Of a stretch of 64,000 bases of DNA, positions 45,171 to 56,301 are shown piece after piece. The first letter of the stretch is position 1; each line of letters starts with the position of its first letter. Made by a program: the position numbers and the translations under genes. Under the pieces are notes generated by a model. It was given only the letters and a program-made list of their open reading frames with translations. It was not told where the DNA came from and did not search any database. The DNA comes from Acanthochlamys bracteata (taxonomy: Eukaryota; Streptophyta; Magnoliopsida; Pandanales; Velloziaceae): NCBI GenBank assembly GCA_019914995.1, contig CM034133.1, forward strand, positions 6,404,495 through 6,468,494, written 5' to 3'.

Positions 45171-45884
45171 ATATCTCCTGTTGGCGCATTGGTGGGTTCC
45201 TTCTCCATGTTGGCTTGCGATGCAAGGAAGGCGTTTGTAAGCTTCTCAAGGTTAGCTGACATACGTTTCATTTCTTCCAGCAAGAGATCTTCTTCGGTGG
45301 ACTGCATCGTCTTGGTAGAAGAAGGGCCGGCGGAGTCTCTCAGTGACTCCCCGATGGTGATTGTAGGCTCCGGAGTTTTTGGTGTATCCGGAGTGGGTGA
45401 ACGACGTTTCCCCATGGACCTTGCTCTGGTACCAAGTTGATACGCGTTACGCCCTAACGAGTAATGCTGAAGGAATACTAGCTAGATTAACTAAGAACTA
45501 ATATTATTCAATTCCCCCCCTTCTGGGTGTACATTGCTTCCTATTAATACTAGTAGAGTTTCCATCATAATGGAATACTCTCTTATTATAACTCTTGCTA
45601 CAATCTCTTGATTACTAAAACTCCTAGATAACTGAAATACTTAATTACTACAAGAATTCCTAAAAACTAAAACTCTTAGCAGCTGAAACTACTAAGATTC
45701 CTGGGACACTATTAAGTGTACCCGGTGCAACTCAGTTGCACCTGGGTGCATTTAGCTGCACCGGTGCATCCAGCTGATCAGGACTTGCATCTAAGGCAAG
45801 TCTTACAGCTGTTTCTTGGGATTCTCCTTCTTCGTGGCCGCTCTTGCATGGTCTCAACAAGCTCAGCCCCGGTCTGCGTATCAT
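45171..45884 (-). repeat. left copy of the 0.71-kb direct repeat (pol tail, LTR, PBS, gag start)
   Basis: The LTR portion runs from about 45438 (minus-strand end ACGCGTATCA) to 45780 if it starts TGATCAGCTGG, or to 45708 if it starts TGTCCCAGGAATC. The primer site TGGTACCAGAGC (initiator-Met type) lies at about 45423-45434. The gag start MGKRRSPTPDTPKTPEP reads leftwards from 45415. Left of about 45171 the sequence is unrelated. Confidence 0.8.
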
Positions 45885-46860
45885 TCCCGTCCCCTTGAGA
45901 ACCAGCTTCGTCCTCGAAGCTAACCTCTGGTAAGGAAGCTTCAACATTCGAAGCTTCAATGACTCCCTTAGAAAGGAGTCGGGCATCCTTATGTTGGGAG
46001 ATATTAAATACGGGATGAATTCTTGAAGTTGAAGGTAGATCGAGACGGTAAGCTACTGGACCAACAGCTTCTATCATTGAATATGGACCATGGTAACGAA
46101 ATCTTAAAATTTTATTGCGCCGGTCAGCGAGTGATGATTGGCGGTGGGGTTGCAGCTTCAGAAGTACTTGCTCCCCTGGCTGGTATTGTTTTTCCCTTCG
46201 ATGTCCATCGGCTAGTTGCTTAATTCTATTTTGCGCTTGAAGGAGTTGACGGCGTAGCTCGCGAAGAATGTCATCTCGTTCCTGTAACATCGCACCCACC
46301 GTGTCTAAACTGATAGGACCGGATGCATAAGAGACTAAGGGAGGGGGTGGCTTGCCATATACAGCTTCGAAAGGTGTCACCTTAGTCCCCGAGTGAGTAC
46401 TCATGTTGTAAGAGTACTCAGCCCAATGCAGCCAGCTATACCACCTACGAGGATTGTCACCTACAAAACATCTCAAATAAGACTCCAACCCACGGTTCAC
46501 TACTTCAGTTTGGCCATCAGATTGAGGATGGTAGGCAGTGCTCATATGCAAGGACGTCCCTTGCTGCCGATGCAATTCTTTCCAGAGAGCACTAAGTAAA
46601 ATCGAGTCTCGATCGGAAACTATTGATGCTGGAAATCCATGCAAACGAACGATTTCTTTGGCGAACAGGCCAGCTACTTCAACTGTAGTATAGGGATGCT
46701 TAAGTGCTATAAAATGAGCATACTTTGTGAGATGATCAACTACCACAAGAATGACATCCTTCCCTCCCGACATTGGCAAGCCTTCAATGAAATTCATAGA
46801 TACATCTGTCCATATTTTGTCCGGCATAGGAAGTGGTTGCAAGAGCCCTGCTGGCTTCAA
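45778..46860 (-). pseudogene. Reina-like element: integrase region
   Basis: This is the integrase core and C-terminal part. It has IWTDVSMNFIEGLPMSGGKD, VVVDHLTKYAHFIALKHPY, HGFPASIVSDRDSILLSALW and STAYHPQSDGQTEVVNRGLE, which carry the Asp, Asp and Glu positions of the DDE core. YMPGEQV-type and HPVFNISQH motifs follow, as in chromovirus integrases. It is the longest clean stretch on this strand after the reverse transcriptase. No clear chromodomain follows; the tail is Arg-rich. It is part of the fossil, not a host gene. Confidence 0.8.
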
Positions 46861-46928
46861 GCATTCTGTCTTGGCTCGAGCATAAGTAACACAAGAACCA
46901 ATATAATTTTGAACATCTTTAGTAATAC

Positions 46929-49007
46929 CTAGCCAATGGAATTGCTGGGTGAGACGTTTGTATGTGCGAAATTGTCTCCCGTGCCCACCTTTAGCCGAGT
47001 TGTGTGCTTCAAAGAGCAGCTGCGCACGAACAGAAGCTTATTTGGCACCCAGATTTTCCCTTCACATAAAAGAATTCCATTGGATATCTTTAGATCAGTC
47101 CGTGTTCCTTCAGTGGCGGCTTGGAGCAGACTGGTCATGGATGTATCTTCTTGCTGAGCCAGCCGCAGGTCATCCCAAAACGAGTGATGCAACATGGTGA
47201 CCGCTGCTAGGGAGGCATGCGACTGTTGGGAAAGAGCATCCACCACCACATTTTGTGCCCCTGAACGGTAGACAATTTGGTAGCCGTAGCCTAAGAGCTT
47301 GATCAACCACTTGTGCTGGTCCGGAGTAGATAACCGTTGCTCTAAGAGGTACTTCAAACTCAAATGGTGTTTTTTGATCAAAAACCATCGTCCCAGTAAG
47401 TAAGGTCTTCATCTTTGCACAGCCAACACCAACGCCATTAACTCCTTTTCATAGGTGGACTTAGCTTAGGTCGTGGCTGACAATGCCTTGCTAAAAATTG
47501 CAATAGGTCGATTATGATGAGTAAGCACAGCCCCCAGGCCTTTATTGGATGCATCCGTCTCCACAGTAAATGGGACTTGAAAATCTGGTGAAGCAAGAAC
47601 GGGTGCTGATGCAACAGCCTCCCTTAGAGTCTGGAATGCTTGAGCTGCTTCTGGGTTCCAACAGAAGGCATCTTTCTTTAACAAGGTAGTCAAGTGTGCA
47701 GCAATGCTTTCATAATTCTTGACAAACTGTCTATAATATCCAGTGAGTCCTAGGAACCCTCTCAGCTCGGTTGTTGAAGTGGGTGTAGGCCAATCCAGCA
47801 TTGCTTTAATCTTCTCTGGATCAACAGAAATGCCTTCCTCGGATATAATGTGACCTAGGTAGTCCAGTTGTTTGCACCCAAATCTGCACTTAGAGAGGTT
47901 AGCATAGAGAGACTCATTTTTAAGGACCGAGAATACCTTAGCCAGGTGATCTAAATGCTCCTGCCAAGTTTTGCTGTAAATAAGGATATCGTCAAAGAAA
48001 ACCAATACGAACTTTTGGAGAAAGGAACGAAAGATCTCGTTCATTAAGGATTGGAAAGTTGCGGGCGCATTAGTTAGGCCGAACGCCATAACTAAGAACT
48101 CATAGTGCCCATCGTGCGTCCAAAATGCCCTCTTGTGGACGTCTTCCTCGCGGACATGAATTTGATGATATCCGGACTTAAGATCCAGCTTGGAGAAATA
48201 TCGAGCCCCATGTAATTCGTCCAGCAACTCATCGATCATCGGTATTGGAAACTTGTCTTTAATAGTGATGTCATTAAGTGCTCGGTAATCCACACAAAAA
48301 CGCCACAATCCGTCCTTTTTCTTGACAAGCAAAACGGGTGAAGAAAAAGCGGAGGCACTTGGACGAATGATCCCTTGAGCGAGCATTTCTGTCACTGCCC
48401 TTTTGACTTCTGCCTTTTGAGCATGAGGATACAGATACGGTCTAATGTTAGCCGGAGCTGCTCCTTGTATCAAGGTAATGTCGTGATTGCGTAGGCGCTT
48501 CGGAGGCATCCCAAAAATAGGTTTGAACACGGTCATATGTTGATCAACCAACTGTTGTAAGTCTGCTGGCAGACTGTTGGACAGTTCTGAATTTTCCTTT
48601 GGAGTTAGCTCTACTGCCATCAACCTTAGTGAATAGAAGGAAGCCTTACGACAGAGGCTTGTAAGCTGCGATACCCGTCCCCCTCTTATGCCCTGCAATA
48701 TAAATTCTTGACCATCTAAGGTAAAACGCATGTCAGAGCTCCGCCGGTTGGTGATAACGTCTGCTAGAGCCTCAAGCAACTGGATTCCTAAGACCAAATC
48801 CATGCCTCCTAAGGGAAATGGGTATGCATCAACCATGAGGTCCACCCCTTGCATCCTAAGTGGTATGTTCTTATGCAAGACTTCTATTGAATGTGGCCTT
48901 TCATCAGCGAGCTCCACCTTTAAAGGCTTCACTGATGTAGCGATAAGTCTCAAGTCCTTGGCTAGATGATTCGAGATGAAATTATGGGTGCTGCCCGAAT
49001 TAATCAA
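46929..49007 (-). pseudogene. Reina-like element: protease, reverse transcriptase, RNase H region
   Basis: The region opens with an aspartic-protease-type stretch (SGSTHNFISNHLAKDL, about 49005-48950; GGMDLVLGIQLLE). Reverse transcriptase follows, with [54 protein letters not shown], the catalytic VFFDDILIYSK loop (about 48000) and CRFGCKQLDYLGHIIS. RNase H has ETDASNKGLGAVL (about 47560). The stretch after it, to about 46930, reads as the RNase H end and integrase zinc-finger part with GYQIVYRSGAQNVVVDALS. Preservation is good, with few breaks. Confidence 0.85.
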
Positions 49008-49079
49008 GATAAAAGCTTCTTGCTTTTTGATTTATCCCACAATGCGTATGGTTTGCAGTCCACCAATCCATGCATGGCA

Positions 49080-50469
49080 CTAGAGTGGCATCCTCCGATG
49101 ATGTGTCATCTTCGGGCTCCTCTCTTTCTTCAGTCTCTTCTGTCTCAAAAACATTGATAGCATAAAGACGAGTTGTGCATTTATGCCCAGGTGCATACCT
49201 TTCGTCACAATAGAAGCATAACCCGTTTGTTCGTCGAACATTGGTTTCTGCCACGGTGATGCTGGATGCCTTTGGCCGAAGGCCCTGGAATTGTCCTGTA
49301 GCTGCTGGAGTGCTTGAGGCTGACTGTCCCGCATTTCTGGAGTGAGCTAGTGTTGCTGCTAGCTGGTGGTTGGATGTGTATTTCCCATTCCGTGTTGCGC
49401 TGGATTACGCTGAAGTTTTCTGTTCAAACATTTTAGCGAGCATATAGGCCATTTGTAAGTCTATGGGTCTAGATGCCATGACATCCATTGCAAGCTTCTT
49501 GCAGAGTCCTCCACAGAACCGTCCTATAAGGTCTTGCTCGTTTGTATTGTGGGGAAGTTGTGTCCGTAAGTCTTCAAAGACAGATAGATATTCTCCCAAT
49601 GAGCCGGTTTGCTGCAACTGTTGTAATGGGAAGCTTCGATTACCGAAGGCAGTAGGACCGAACCTTATAAGCAAGGCGCGGAATTCCTCCCACGAGTGTT
49701 GTGGTCTGTCCCGCTCAAAGTTTTGGTACCATCTATTGGCTTCATCTTGGAAGTACATGGCAGCAATGCTCACTCGTTCCCAAGGCGCCTAGTTATAAAA
49801 TTTAAAATATTTCTCCACGGAATAAAGCCATTCACTAGGGCCATTGCCATCAAAATACGAAAATTTATGCCGTTCCTTGAAAGATTGAGGGTAATATTCA
49901 TGTGGGTGATCTAAAGAAGAATTCTTATAGGGATGATTTGCTGGTCTGGTGGGGGTTTGCTGCCAGTAATTGTTGGACTGGTTTTGCTTGTGGAAAGTGG
50001 TGGGTTGCTTGGAGGAGGAGGGAGCAAAAGGTGTTTGTTGCCAGTGATATCCTTGAGGATTTGATGATTCTTGAGGTGGCCAGTAAGGTTCAGGGTTGGG
50101 TTGATCACACTGTTGGGTTTGTTGGGGTTTGATTTTGCTGGATGCAGGTTGCAAGGACTAAATGGCTCGGTCAGCTCTAGAGTTTTCAGAAGTCTCACCT
50201 CCCTGATTGTGGTTTTGGACAGGGATATCTCCTGTTGGCGCATTGGTGGGTTCCTTCTCCATGTTGGCTTGTGATGCAAGGAAGGCGTTTGTAAGCTTCT
50301 CAAGGTTAGCTGACATACGTTTCATTTCTTCCATCAAGAGATCTTCTCCGGTGGACTGCATCGTCTTGGTAGAAGAAGGGCCGGCGGAGTCTCTCAGTGA
50401 CTCCCCGATGGTGATTGTAGGCTCCGGAGTTTTTGGTGTATCCGGAGTGGGTGAACGACGTTTCCCCAT
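49080..50469 (-). pseudogene. Reina-like element: gag region
   Basis: Gag starts MGKRRSPTPDTPKTPEP at 50469, with a Ser/Thr/Pro-rich, then coiled-coil-like N-terminus (EEMKRMSANLEKLTNAFLAS). A Pro/Gln/Asn-rich linker follows. The capsid-like part has FKERHKFSYFDGNGPSEWLY (about 49890), AAMYFQDEANRWYQNF and GRFCGGLCKKLAMDVMASRP (about 49490). The zinc knuckle CFYCDERYAPGHKC (about 49220) precedes the protease. It is a fossil with a few breaks. Confidence 0.75.
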
Positions 50470-50940
50470 AGACCTTGCTCTGGTACCAAGTTGATACGCG
50501 TTACGCCCTAACGAGTAATGCTGAAGGAATACTAGCTAGATTAACTAAGAACTAATATTATTCAATTCCCCCCCTTCTGGGTGTACATTGCTTCCTATTA
50601 ATACTAGTAGAGTTTCCATCATAATGGAATACTCTCTTATTACAACTCTTGCTACAATCTCTTGATTACTAAAACTCCTAGATAACTGAAATACTTAATT
50701 ACTACACGAATTCCTAAAAACTAAAACTCTTAGTAGCTGAAACTACTAAGATTCCTGGGACACTATTAAGTGTACCCGGTGCAACTCAGCTGTACCTGGG
50801 TGCATTTAGCTGCACCCGGGTGCATCCAGCTGATCAGGACTTGCATCTAAGGCAAGTCCTACAGCTGTTTCTTGGGATTCTCCTTCTTCGTGGCCGCTCT
50901 TGCATGGTCTCAACAAGCTCAGCCCCGCTCTGCGTATCAT
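50225..50940 (-). repeat. right copy of the 0.71-kb direct repeat (pol tail, LTR, PBS, gag start)
   Basis: The LTR portion runs from about 50492 to 50836. The primer site TGGTACCAGAGC lies at about 50478-50489. Sequence at 50837-50940 repeats the pol tail found at 45781-45884 but here lies upstream of the LTR, so it must come from another unit. By eye, it differs from the left copy at about ten positions including one 2-bp indel. Confidence 0.8.
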
Positions 50941-51519
50941 AACCAAACTGGTTCCTATCTGAAAACTACCATTTTAGAGTCCTAATGCCCATTTGACTAT
51001 CCTAAAAGCTAAAGCATATTACAACAGAAGTCACTTTAATGCTATGCACCCATTTCCAGACTAGAATACCATAGTCTAAGGACATCATCTTAGCTTCAGA
51101 TCAGCATGAGCTTACATTGGTGCCGTTGTAACTAACTATATGTATTCAAAGTAGCATCTATATTATATCCCATATGCAAGAGTATAACCACATACTATTC
51201 CCAATTTGTTTAAGAACATTTCATCTTACTAAAAAGTTCAATATTTAGCATAATATCTTTTGAAAAAATTACACTTAGAGACCATAGAAAACCAATATGC
51301 TTCACAAGACGCTCAAGCATTTACAGGTTCGTTACTTAATGGCTTTATTGCTACTTCTAATAATCTTCCACCTAAAAGAGAAGGTATATGTCGAATTCTT
51401 TGTTAAGATACAAGTGAACCAGCACAAAAAGTTACAAAAGAGAAGGTACTGCTAGCTAATAGAATCTAGCATAGCAGGAGCATTAGAATGCTTCCTGACC
51501 TCCGTTTTGCCTCCTGCCC
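50941..51519. other. unassigned flank right of the Reina-like element
   Basis: No coding text or repeat was recognised. It may be part of the Ty1 fossil's 3' region or of an interrupted host intron. Confidence 0.4.
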
Positions 51520-53938
51520 TGATCAGATACCCCTTAGCCATATTGTCCCTTTGGCATCCTTATTCGGTGTTCTTATGATTGCGGTGTTGTCAGCCACCTC
51601 TATTGCTAGGCCATACAGAGTCCTACAATATTCAAACTTGTCAAGTGTTACCGGCCTTGTAAGAGCATCCGCATGATTCTTCATGTTAGAAATCCTAAGC
51701 ATGCTAATGCCCCTACTGTCTGCCATCTCCCGTACAAAATGATATTGTATCCTATGTGCTTAGTCTTGGTATAGAAAACTGAATTTTTGCTAAATGCAAA
51801 ACGCTCTAGCTATCACAAAATAACAATACCGAGTTTTTCAACCAACCTCTTCATCTTTACGCTAACCCTACATCCCTAGGTAGCTGTCATATATTTAACC
51901 TATACTGTGGATAATGCATGACAGACTGCAGCATCAAGCAATAACTCACAACACCACCTAAAAGGGTAAGCAGATATCCAACTGGTGGAATGCATTCTAT
52001 CTAAATTCCTTACGAGATCTGAGCTCATAAAATCCTTATTACAAATTTAGATCCTCTGTGACATAACACAGCATCCATGATTTCCTTCAGTGTAGGATAT
52101 TTTTGATAGCTTGCCAATGCTTAACACACTAAACCTACAATGTACATGTTGACCATTCCACTATATTGGATATATCAAGTCTAGTACACAACCACTGTAT
52201 ACATTAGACTCATGCTTATTGTATACACTTTCAGGTCTAGTACTCACAATTGCTGATGCACATGGTATCCAAAACATCTCTATCTTCTCTCTATCATGAG
52301 TATGACATTTTTGGGAAAATAACATAACATTAATAAAGATGAGGTAGGAATAGACTTACTCTTATGCATGCCGAATTTCCCTAGCACTTTCCTCAAGTAC
52401 CTTTCCTAACTAAGTGTGACTTCTTTATTATCTTTGTCTAACCATATCTATATCTGAAATCTTATTTGCTTTCGCAACTTCATCTGTATAAAATTCTTTA
52501 GCCAATTGGGCAATCAACCGAAATAATCACAAGAGTCAGCTCCAGCTTACAAAACCCAAAGTTCGCGATATAGGAATCAAACTTATACCAGCTCGCGCCC
52601 ATAAAGAGATATGAACGCAAGCAAACAAATTCCTCCTTATCTACCTAGGAAAAGCCTTCTGGTTGGAGCAAATAGCTTGCTTCTTCTAGCTACCAATGTA
52701 ATAATGCAATCTTGACATCGAGTGCTTAAAACAAGAACCACACGTATCACTATTAGATGAACCACTAAATAGAAGATCTCTTCGGAAAAATACCTTCCTT
52801 CTGAGCATACACTTTCACCATAATCCGAGCAATGATAGCTCTCTAATTGATCTTTACTGACATAATATTATAGACCCATCTATTGATGATGGTCTCCACA
52901 GTTGCGGCAGTGGTACCAGCTTACAAGTCTCATTCTTATAAAATGTCTGCATCTCCTATATTGCCTTAATCCGCTAGGCAGTCTTTCAACTTGGCAAGGC
53001 TTTTCTAATGTCGATGATTCCCTATCATCTAACAAAAGATAGTAAGCAATATATATTTAGCAAAGTACTCATATCTTTCAGGTTCCTTCCATTTTCGAAT
53101 CGAGCACCAAATCTAGCTTTGTTTTTGGCATTTGAATAAGACCTTCCAAACTTTCCTTTTATGCTGCTTTCTGGGTAACACGCTCCTTGTAGAAGGCATC
53201 CTTACCGCTTGTAATTTGGTAAGAGCTCCTTCTTAGAAAGGGACTTTGAGCCACGCTCTATGGTCCGTAACTTCAAGTTCCATATGCTGGCTTCCTCCTT
53301 TGGCTGCCTCATGCAACACATGCATTTGCCTAGGAGTTAACAGTGTTTTCCAGAAATAGGTACAGACTAGCACAAGTCTAGCTATGATCGGAGTCGTATT
53401 CATATATGCCAAAACCTTAGAAGGCACGGCATCTTACTACTTCTTCAGCGCCTTATAATTTCTCCTGAAGATTCCCAGCTGCCCACAAGAATGTCATTTA
53501 TGTCTGTGCTTGTCCTTCTTCCTCTTCTGTCCGTATGAGCTGCTCCCACTGGTGTTGCACCTCTCCCTCCTTCCCATTCCTGCTTGTACCCAAATAGCAC
53601 CTCTGTGGTGTTCGCCTGGCACAACTATCAGTAATTAATTGTTATGCTAATAACAATCCGACCGTAAGAGTCCAGCAAACTTTGAAGATGAATAATGGCT
53701 CGATAAGAAGAGTCTCGTCAAAGAGTCCCAAATAAGATTTAACAAGATAGTGTCCTCCATCTTCATCCAATTCTCTGCTAAGATGTTATTCTGACTTTTC
53801 TTTCAATGTGGGTAGTACACTGCTCTTTCGGCAGCACGACCAGCATTCTTATTCACCACAATACAAAGTTATGCCTATTAGATTTTCCCGATCTCAAACT
53901 TGGTCGCCATCAAGGAACCTTTAAGCTTTGATACAACT
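51520..53938 (-). mobile_element. Ty1/copia fossil, minus strand
   Basis: The clearest part is the end of RNase H at 51726-51560 (MLRISNMKNHADALTRPVTL), preceded by a typical 'ARNPVF..KTKHI' region near 51760-51830. Degenerate RT-like text occurs at 52000-53000, and pieces of integrase-to-RT linker at 53230-53430 and 53800-53850. A primer site like TTGTATCAAAGC lies at about 53926-53937, beside the LTR at 53939. Many breaks; old. Confidence 0.6.
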
Positions 53939-54655
53939 TGTTGGAAAAACCACTTCTCTATGCAGAGGGCTTGTAGTGAATTTTAAAATCTTATAATTTA
54001 ATTTTTTTACTAAAATCGATCGTATTTCAAATAAAATTTTTTTTGGATAAAATTTTATTTGAATTCTGATTTAAATTTTAAAATTAATAAAATTTCGATC
54101 TTTTTACAATTTTATATAATTTTATTTTTAAAATTTTTTATAATTAACTGAATTTGAAAAATTTTTTTATAAAATTTAAAAAATGTTTTTGAAAAATATA
54201 ATTGGGACATTTTCTATAAAATTTAATTTTGTAAATATATTAAAAATATTTTTAAAAAATTTTGAGATTTTAAAAAAAATATCCTTAATGGTATTAAATT
54301 TTCTTTTAAATTTATTAATATATAAAATCTTATAATATTATTTTAAAATTTTAATTTTATGATCCTAATGGAATCCTATATAAAAATTTGATTTGACATC
54401 CTTCGTACACTACATTCTCACTTAGTAACTTAAAACTGAATAGTTACCATTATTACGAGCTATGAACTTATCATAGTAATTAAACACATATTCCTAATCA
54501 AGACTTGTATAGGAACTTTCACGTATATACCAACAACTGCTGCCTCATTGCATGTCTCACTACATTGCATCTCTCATTACACCTCCTACTTTACTTCGAT
54601 GGCTGATTGTATTGGTTAGCAACTAATGCTCTTTAGATTGATATGGTGTAACACA
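53939..54655 (-). repeat. probable 5' LTR of the minus-strand Ty1 fossil
   Basis: On the minus strand it starts TGTGTTACACC (54655) and ends TTTTTCCAACA (53939), next to the primer-site remnant. Length is about 717 bp, of which 53990-54400 is an extremely AT-rich block that may be a separate insertion. No matching 3' LTR was found near 50.9-51.5 kb. Confidence 0.5.
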
Positions 54656-54715
54656 GGTGAAACAGGCAGCTAATCACCTCGTTACAGTAATTGGTAGAGG
54701 TTTCTTTTGCCACCT

Positions 54716-54797
54716 CCAAGTCAACACCTAGAAGCTTCGACAGTTCCAGACTATGGTGACAAATGACAGCCAAGTCAACACCTAGAAGCTTCTACAG
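54716..54797 (+). repeat. 28-bp direct repeat, two copies
   Basis: CCAAGTCAACACCTAGAAGC plus TTCGACAG at 54716-54743 recurs at 54770-54797 with a single difference. The copies are separated by 26 bp. Confidence 0.85.
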
Positions 54798-54835
54798 CAT
54801 CTTACAGGCAGGTGCTACGTATCGATAAAGTAGGT

Positions 54836-54940
54836 CAACTAAGTTATTAAAAAAAATTCATATAAACTCCTCTATAAGGACTTGAAACTTAGATCTCCTA
54901 AGTGAGAGAATAAAACTCTAACCAGTTAGACTACATTTAA
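54836..54940 (-). mobile_element. tRNA-like SINE head or decayed tRNA-derived repeat
   Basis: On the minus strand, TAGTCTAACTGG (54933-54922) fits the RNA polymerase III A box and GTTTCAAGTCC (54888-54878) the B box, about 33 bp apart as in tRNAs. A T-rich stretch follows at 54860-54848. No full cloverleaf or CCA-proximal stem was worked out, so a SINE head is more likely than a working tRNA gene. Confidence 0.45.
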
Positions 54941-54989
54941 ATTTTAAAAAATTTCAAAACATTTATACAAATTAAAGCGTATTTTCAGA

Positions 54990-55165
54990 ATTTGAGCGTT
55001 TGGTCAGATGAGAGAGAGTTGGGAGAGCATTTTGGTCATTTTTGATCAAAAATATGTTAGAACAACTTGCTTTAAAACGAAGGGTTAGAAAAATAACATG
55101 AAAACGCACAAAGGTTATTAACTAAAAGCACTCAAACGTAATACCAAATGAAGCTTAAATAAGAC
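54990..55165. other. possible small MITE
   Basis: GAGCGTTTGGTCAGATGAG on the left and GCACTCAAACGTAATACC on the right are weakly inverted, recalling Tourist-type GCGTTTGG ends. The evidence is slight. Confidence 0.25.
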
Positions 55166-55214
55166 AATAAAAATCTAAACTGGATAAGTAATTGATTCCT
55201 TTAAAATTTTGCAA

Positions 55215-56044
55215 GTTCTGTTTATCCATGATCATTTTAAGATAAAAAATTATGTTGACTCCAAAGCTTACTCACAATTCATGTTCCAAACGATCTAATT
55301 TCTCACATAAATTAAAATCTAATCCAAATATCTGAAAAATATAAACTAGATATTCATACTCATATGTAGTTTATTTTAAACATGAGCTAGGACTTAACTC
55401 CGGATGTTTTAAATTATTCTAGTCTAAGCTTTTGCAAATAGCTTTACTTCCATGATTTATACTTGAACTAGCTAAACTTCAAAACCCATCCTCTATCCAA
55501 TCCGTTAACGGCAATATTGCACTTAACACAATTTTACTGATCTTTATCTGAATGTTTTCCTATGTCACTCTTACCAAGTAACTTAAGGTCCACGATCATA
55601 TTCAAGTTTAAAAATGATGTCGCCTCCTAAGTTAACTCTCAAGTCGAGTTTCAAATAAACTACTTTTTCTACATACATTGAGCTAGACTTTATAATAGTC
55701 TAGACTTGCTATACATGGATTTATTTCCATTGATTTAATCTTATCGACTAGCTAATCTCCAAAACTCATCTTCTATCTAAGCTTCACTCAAATCCAACAA
55801 TGACAAAATGGAACTTAAAATAGTTCTTTATGTTTTACCTAAATGCTTTCATACGTCCCTTCGGTTATCTTTAGATCCATGATCGTATTCAAGTCAAAAA
55901 ATGATGCCACCTCCTAAATTAAGTCTCTAACTCCTATCTAACACGAGCTATATATTCAAACCAAAATATAGTTCACTTCAAACACAAGTCAAAACTTCTG
56001 ATGCCTTTGACTACAGTAGTCTAAGTTTTACGAATAGATTTAGG
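55215..56044. repeat. degenerate tandem array, about three units of 280-370 bp
   Basis: Three anchors recur in the same order. TCCATGATCATTTTAAG (55224), TCCACGATCATATTCAAG (55591) and TCCATGATCGTATTCAAG (55872) are each followed by AAAAATGATG-type text and a CTCC-AAGTTAACTC stretch. Between anchors, an ACTAGCTAA..TCCAAAACTCATC block appears at about 55471 and 55750. Spacings are about 370 and 280 bp. The last unit is cut by the MITE at 56045. There is no coding potential and the family is unknown. Confidence 0.65.
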
Positions 56045-56298
56045 GTGCGTTTGGTGCAGCTTATGATAAGCTGCTTTTCAATTTTTTTTTCACATTTTTC
56101 AATACATATTTTATAAGTATATAGAAAATTTATTTTAAAATTTAAAAAGTGTAGAAAAATTTTACGTAATGAGATCTTTTTATTGCATATTTTTATTATT
56201 TTTTTAGAAGTAAAAAAAATAGAGCTCGTTTTTCAAAAAAACAAAAATATCCTCTATTTCAGAAAAGTTCCATTTCATAAGCAATTCCAAACATCCCC
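56045..56298. mobile_element. Tourist-like (PIF/Harbinger) MITE, copy 2
   Basis: Ends are GGGTGCGTTTGGTGC and, from the right, GGGGATGTTTGGAATTGC. TTA flanks both sides (56042-56044, 56299-56301), the standard 3-bp PIF/Harbinger duplication. The interior matches copy 1 at 5910-6170 nearly throughout. It interrupts the tandem array. Confidence 0.85.
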
Positions 56299-56301
56299 TT
56301 A

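Larger units (their letters stand above)
45171..50940 (-). mobile_element. Reina-like Ty3 chromovirus, permuted unit with repeated ends
   Basis: A minus-strand Ty3 element with initiator-Met primer sites, a Gag zinc knuckle (CFYCDERYAPGHKC) and a long, well-preserved pol. Instead of ending at LTRs, it is bounded by a direct repeat of about 715 bp (45171-45884 and 50225-50940), each copy holding the pol tail, LTR, primer site and gag start. The layout is thus pol tail-LTR-gag-pol-LTR-gag start, as if cut from a tandem array or formed from a circle. The repeats differ at only about ten positions, so the event is young. A handful of breaks interrupt coding. Confidence 0.85.

Noticed and set aside
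45171-45884. The left Reina-like repeat as a simple solo LTR
   Set aside because: It also contains the pol tail and the gag start on either side of the LTR, which a solo LTR would lack.
45189-50494. Plus-strand frames through the Reina-like element, including 45189-45440 and 50207-50494
   Set aside because: They mirror the minus-strand coding frames and match each other only because the 0.71-kb repeat is duplicated.
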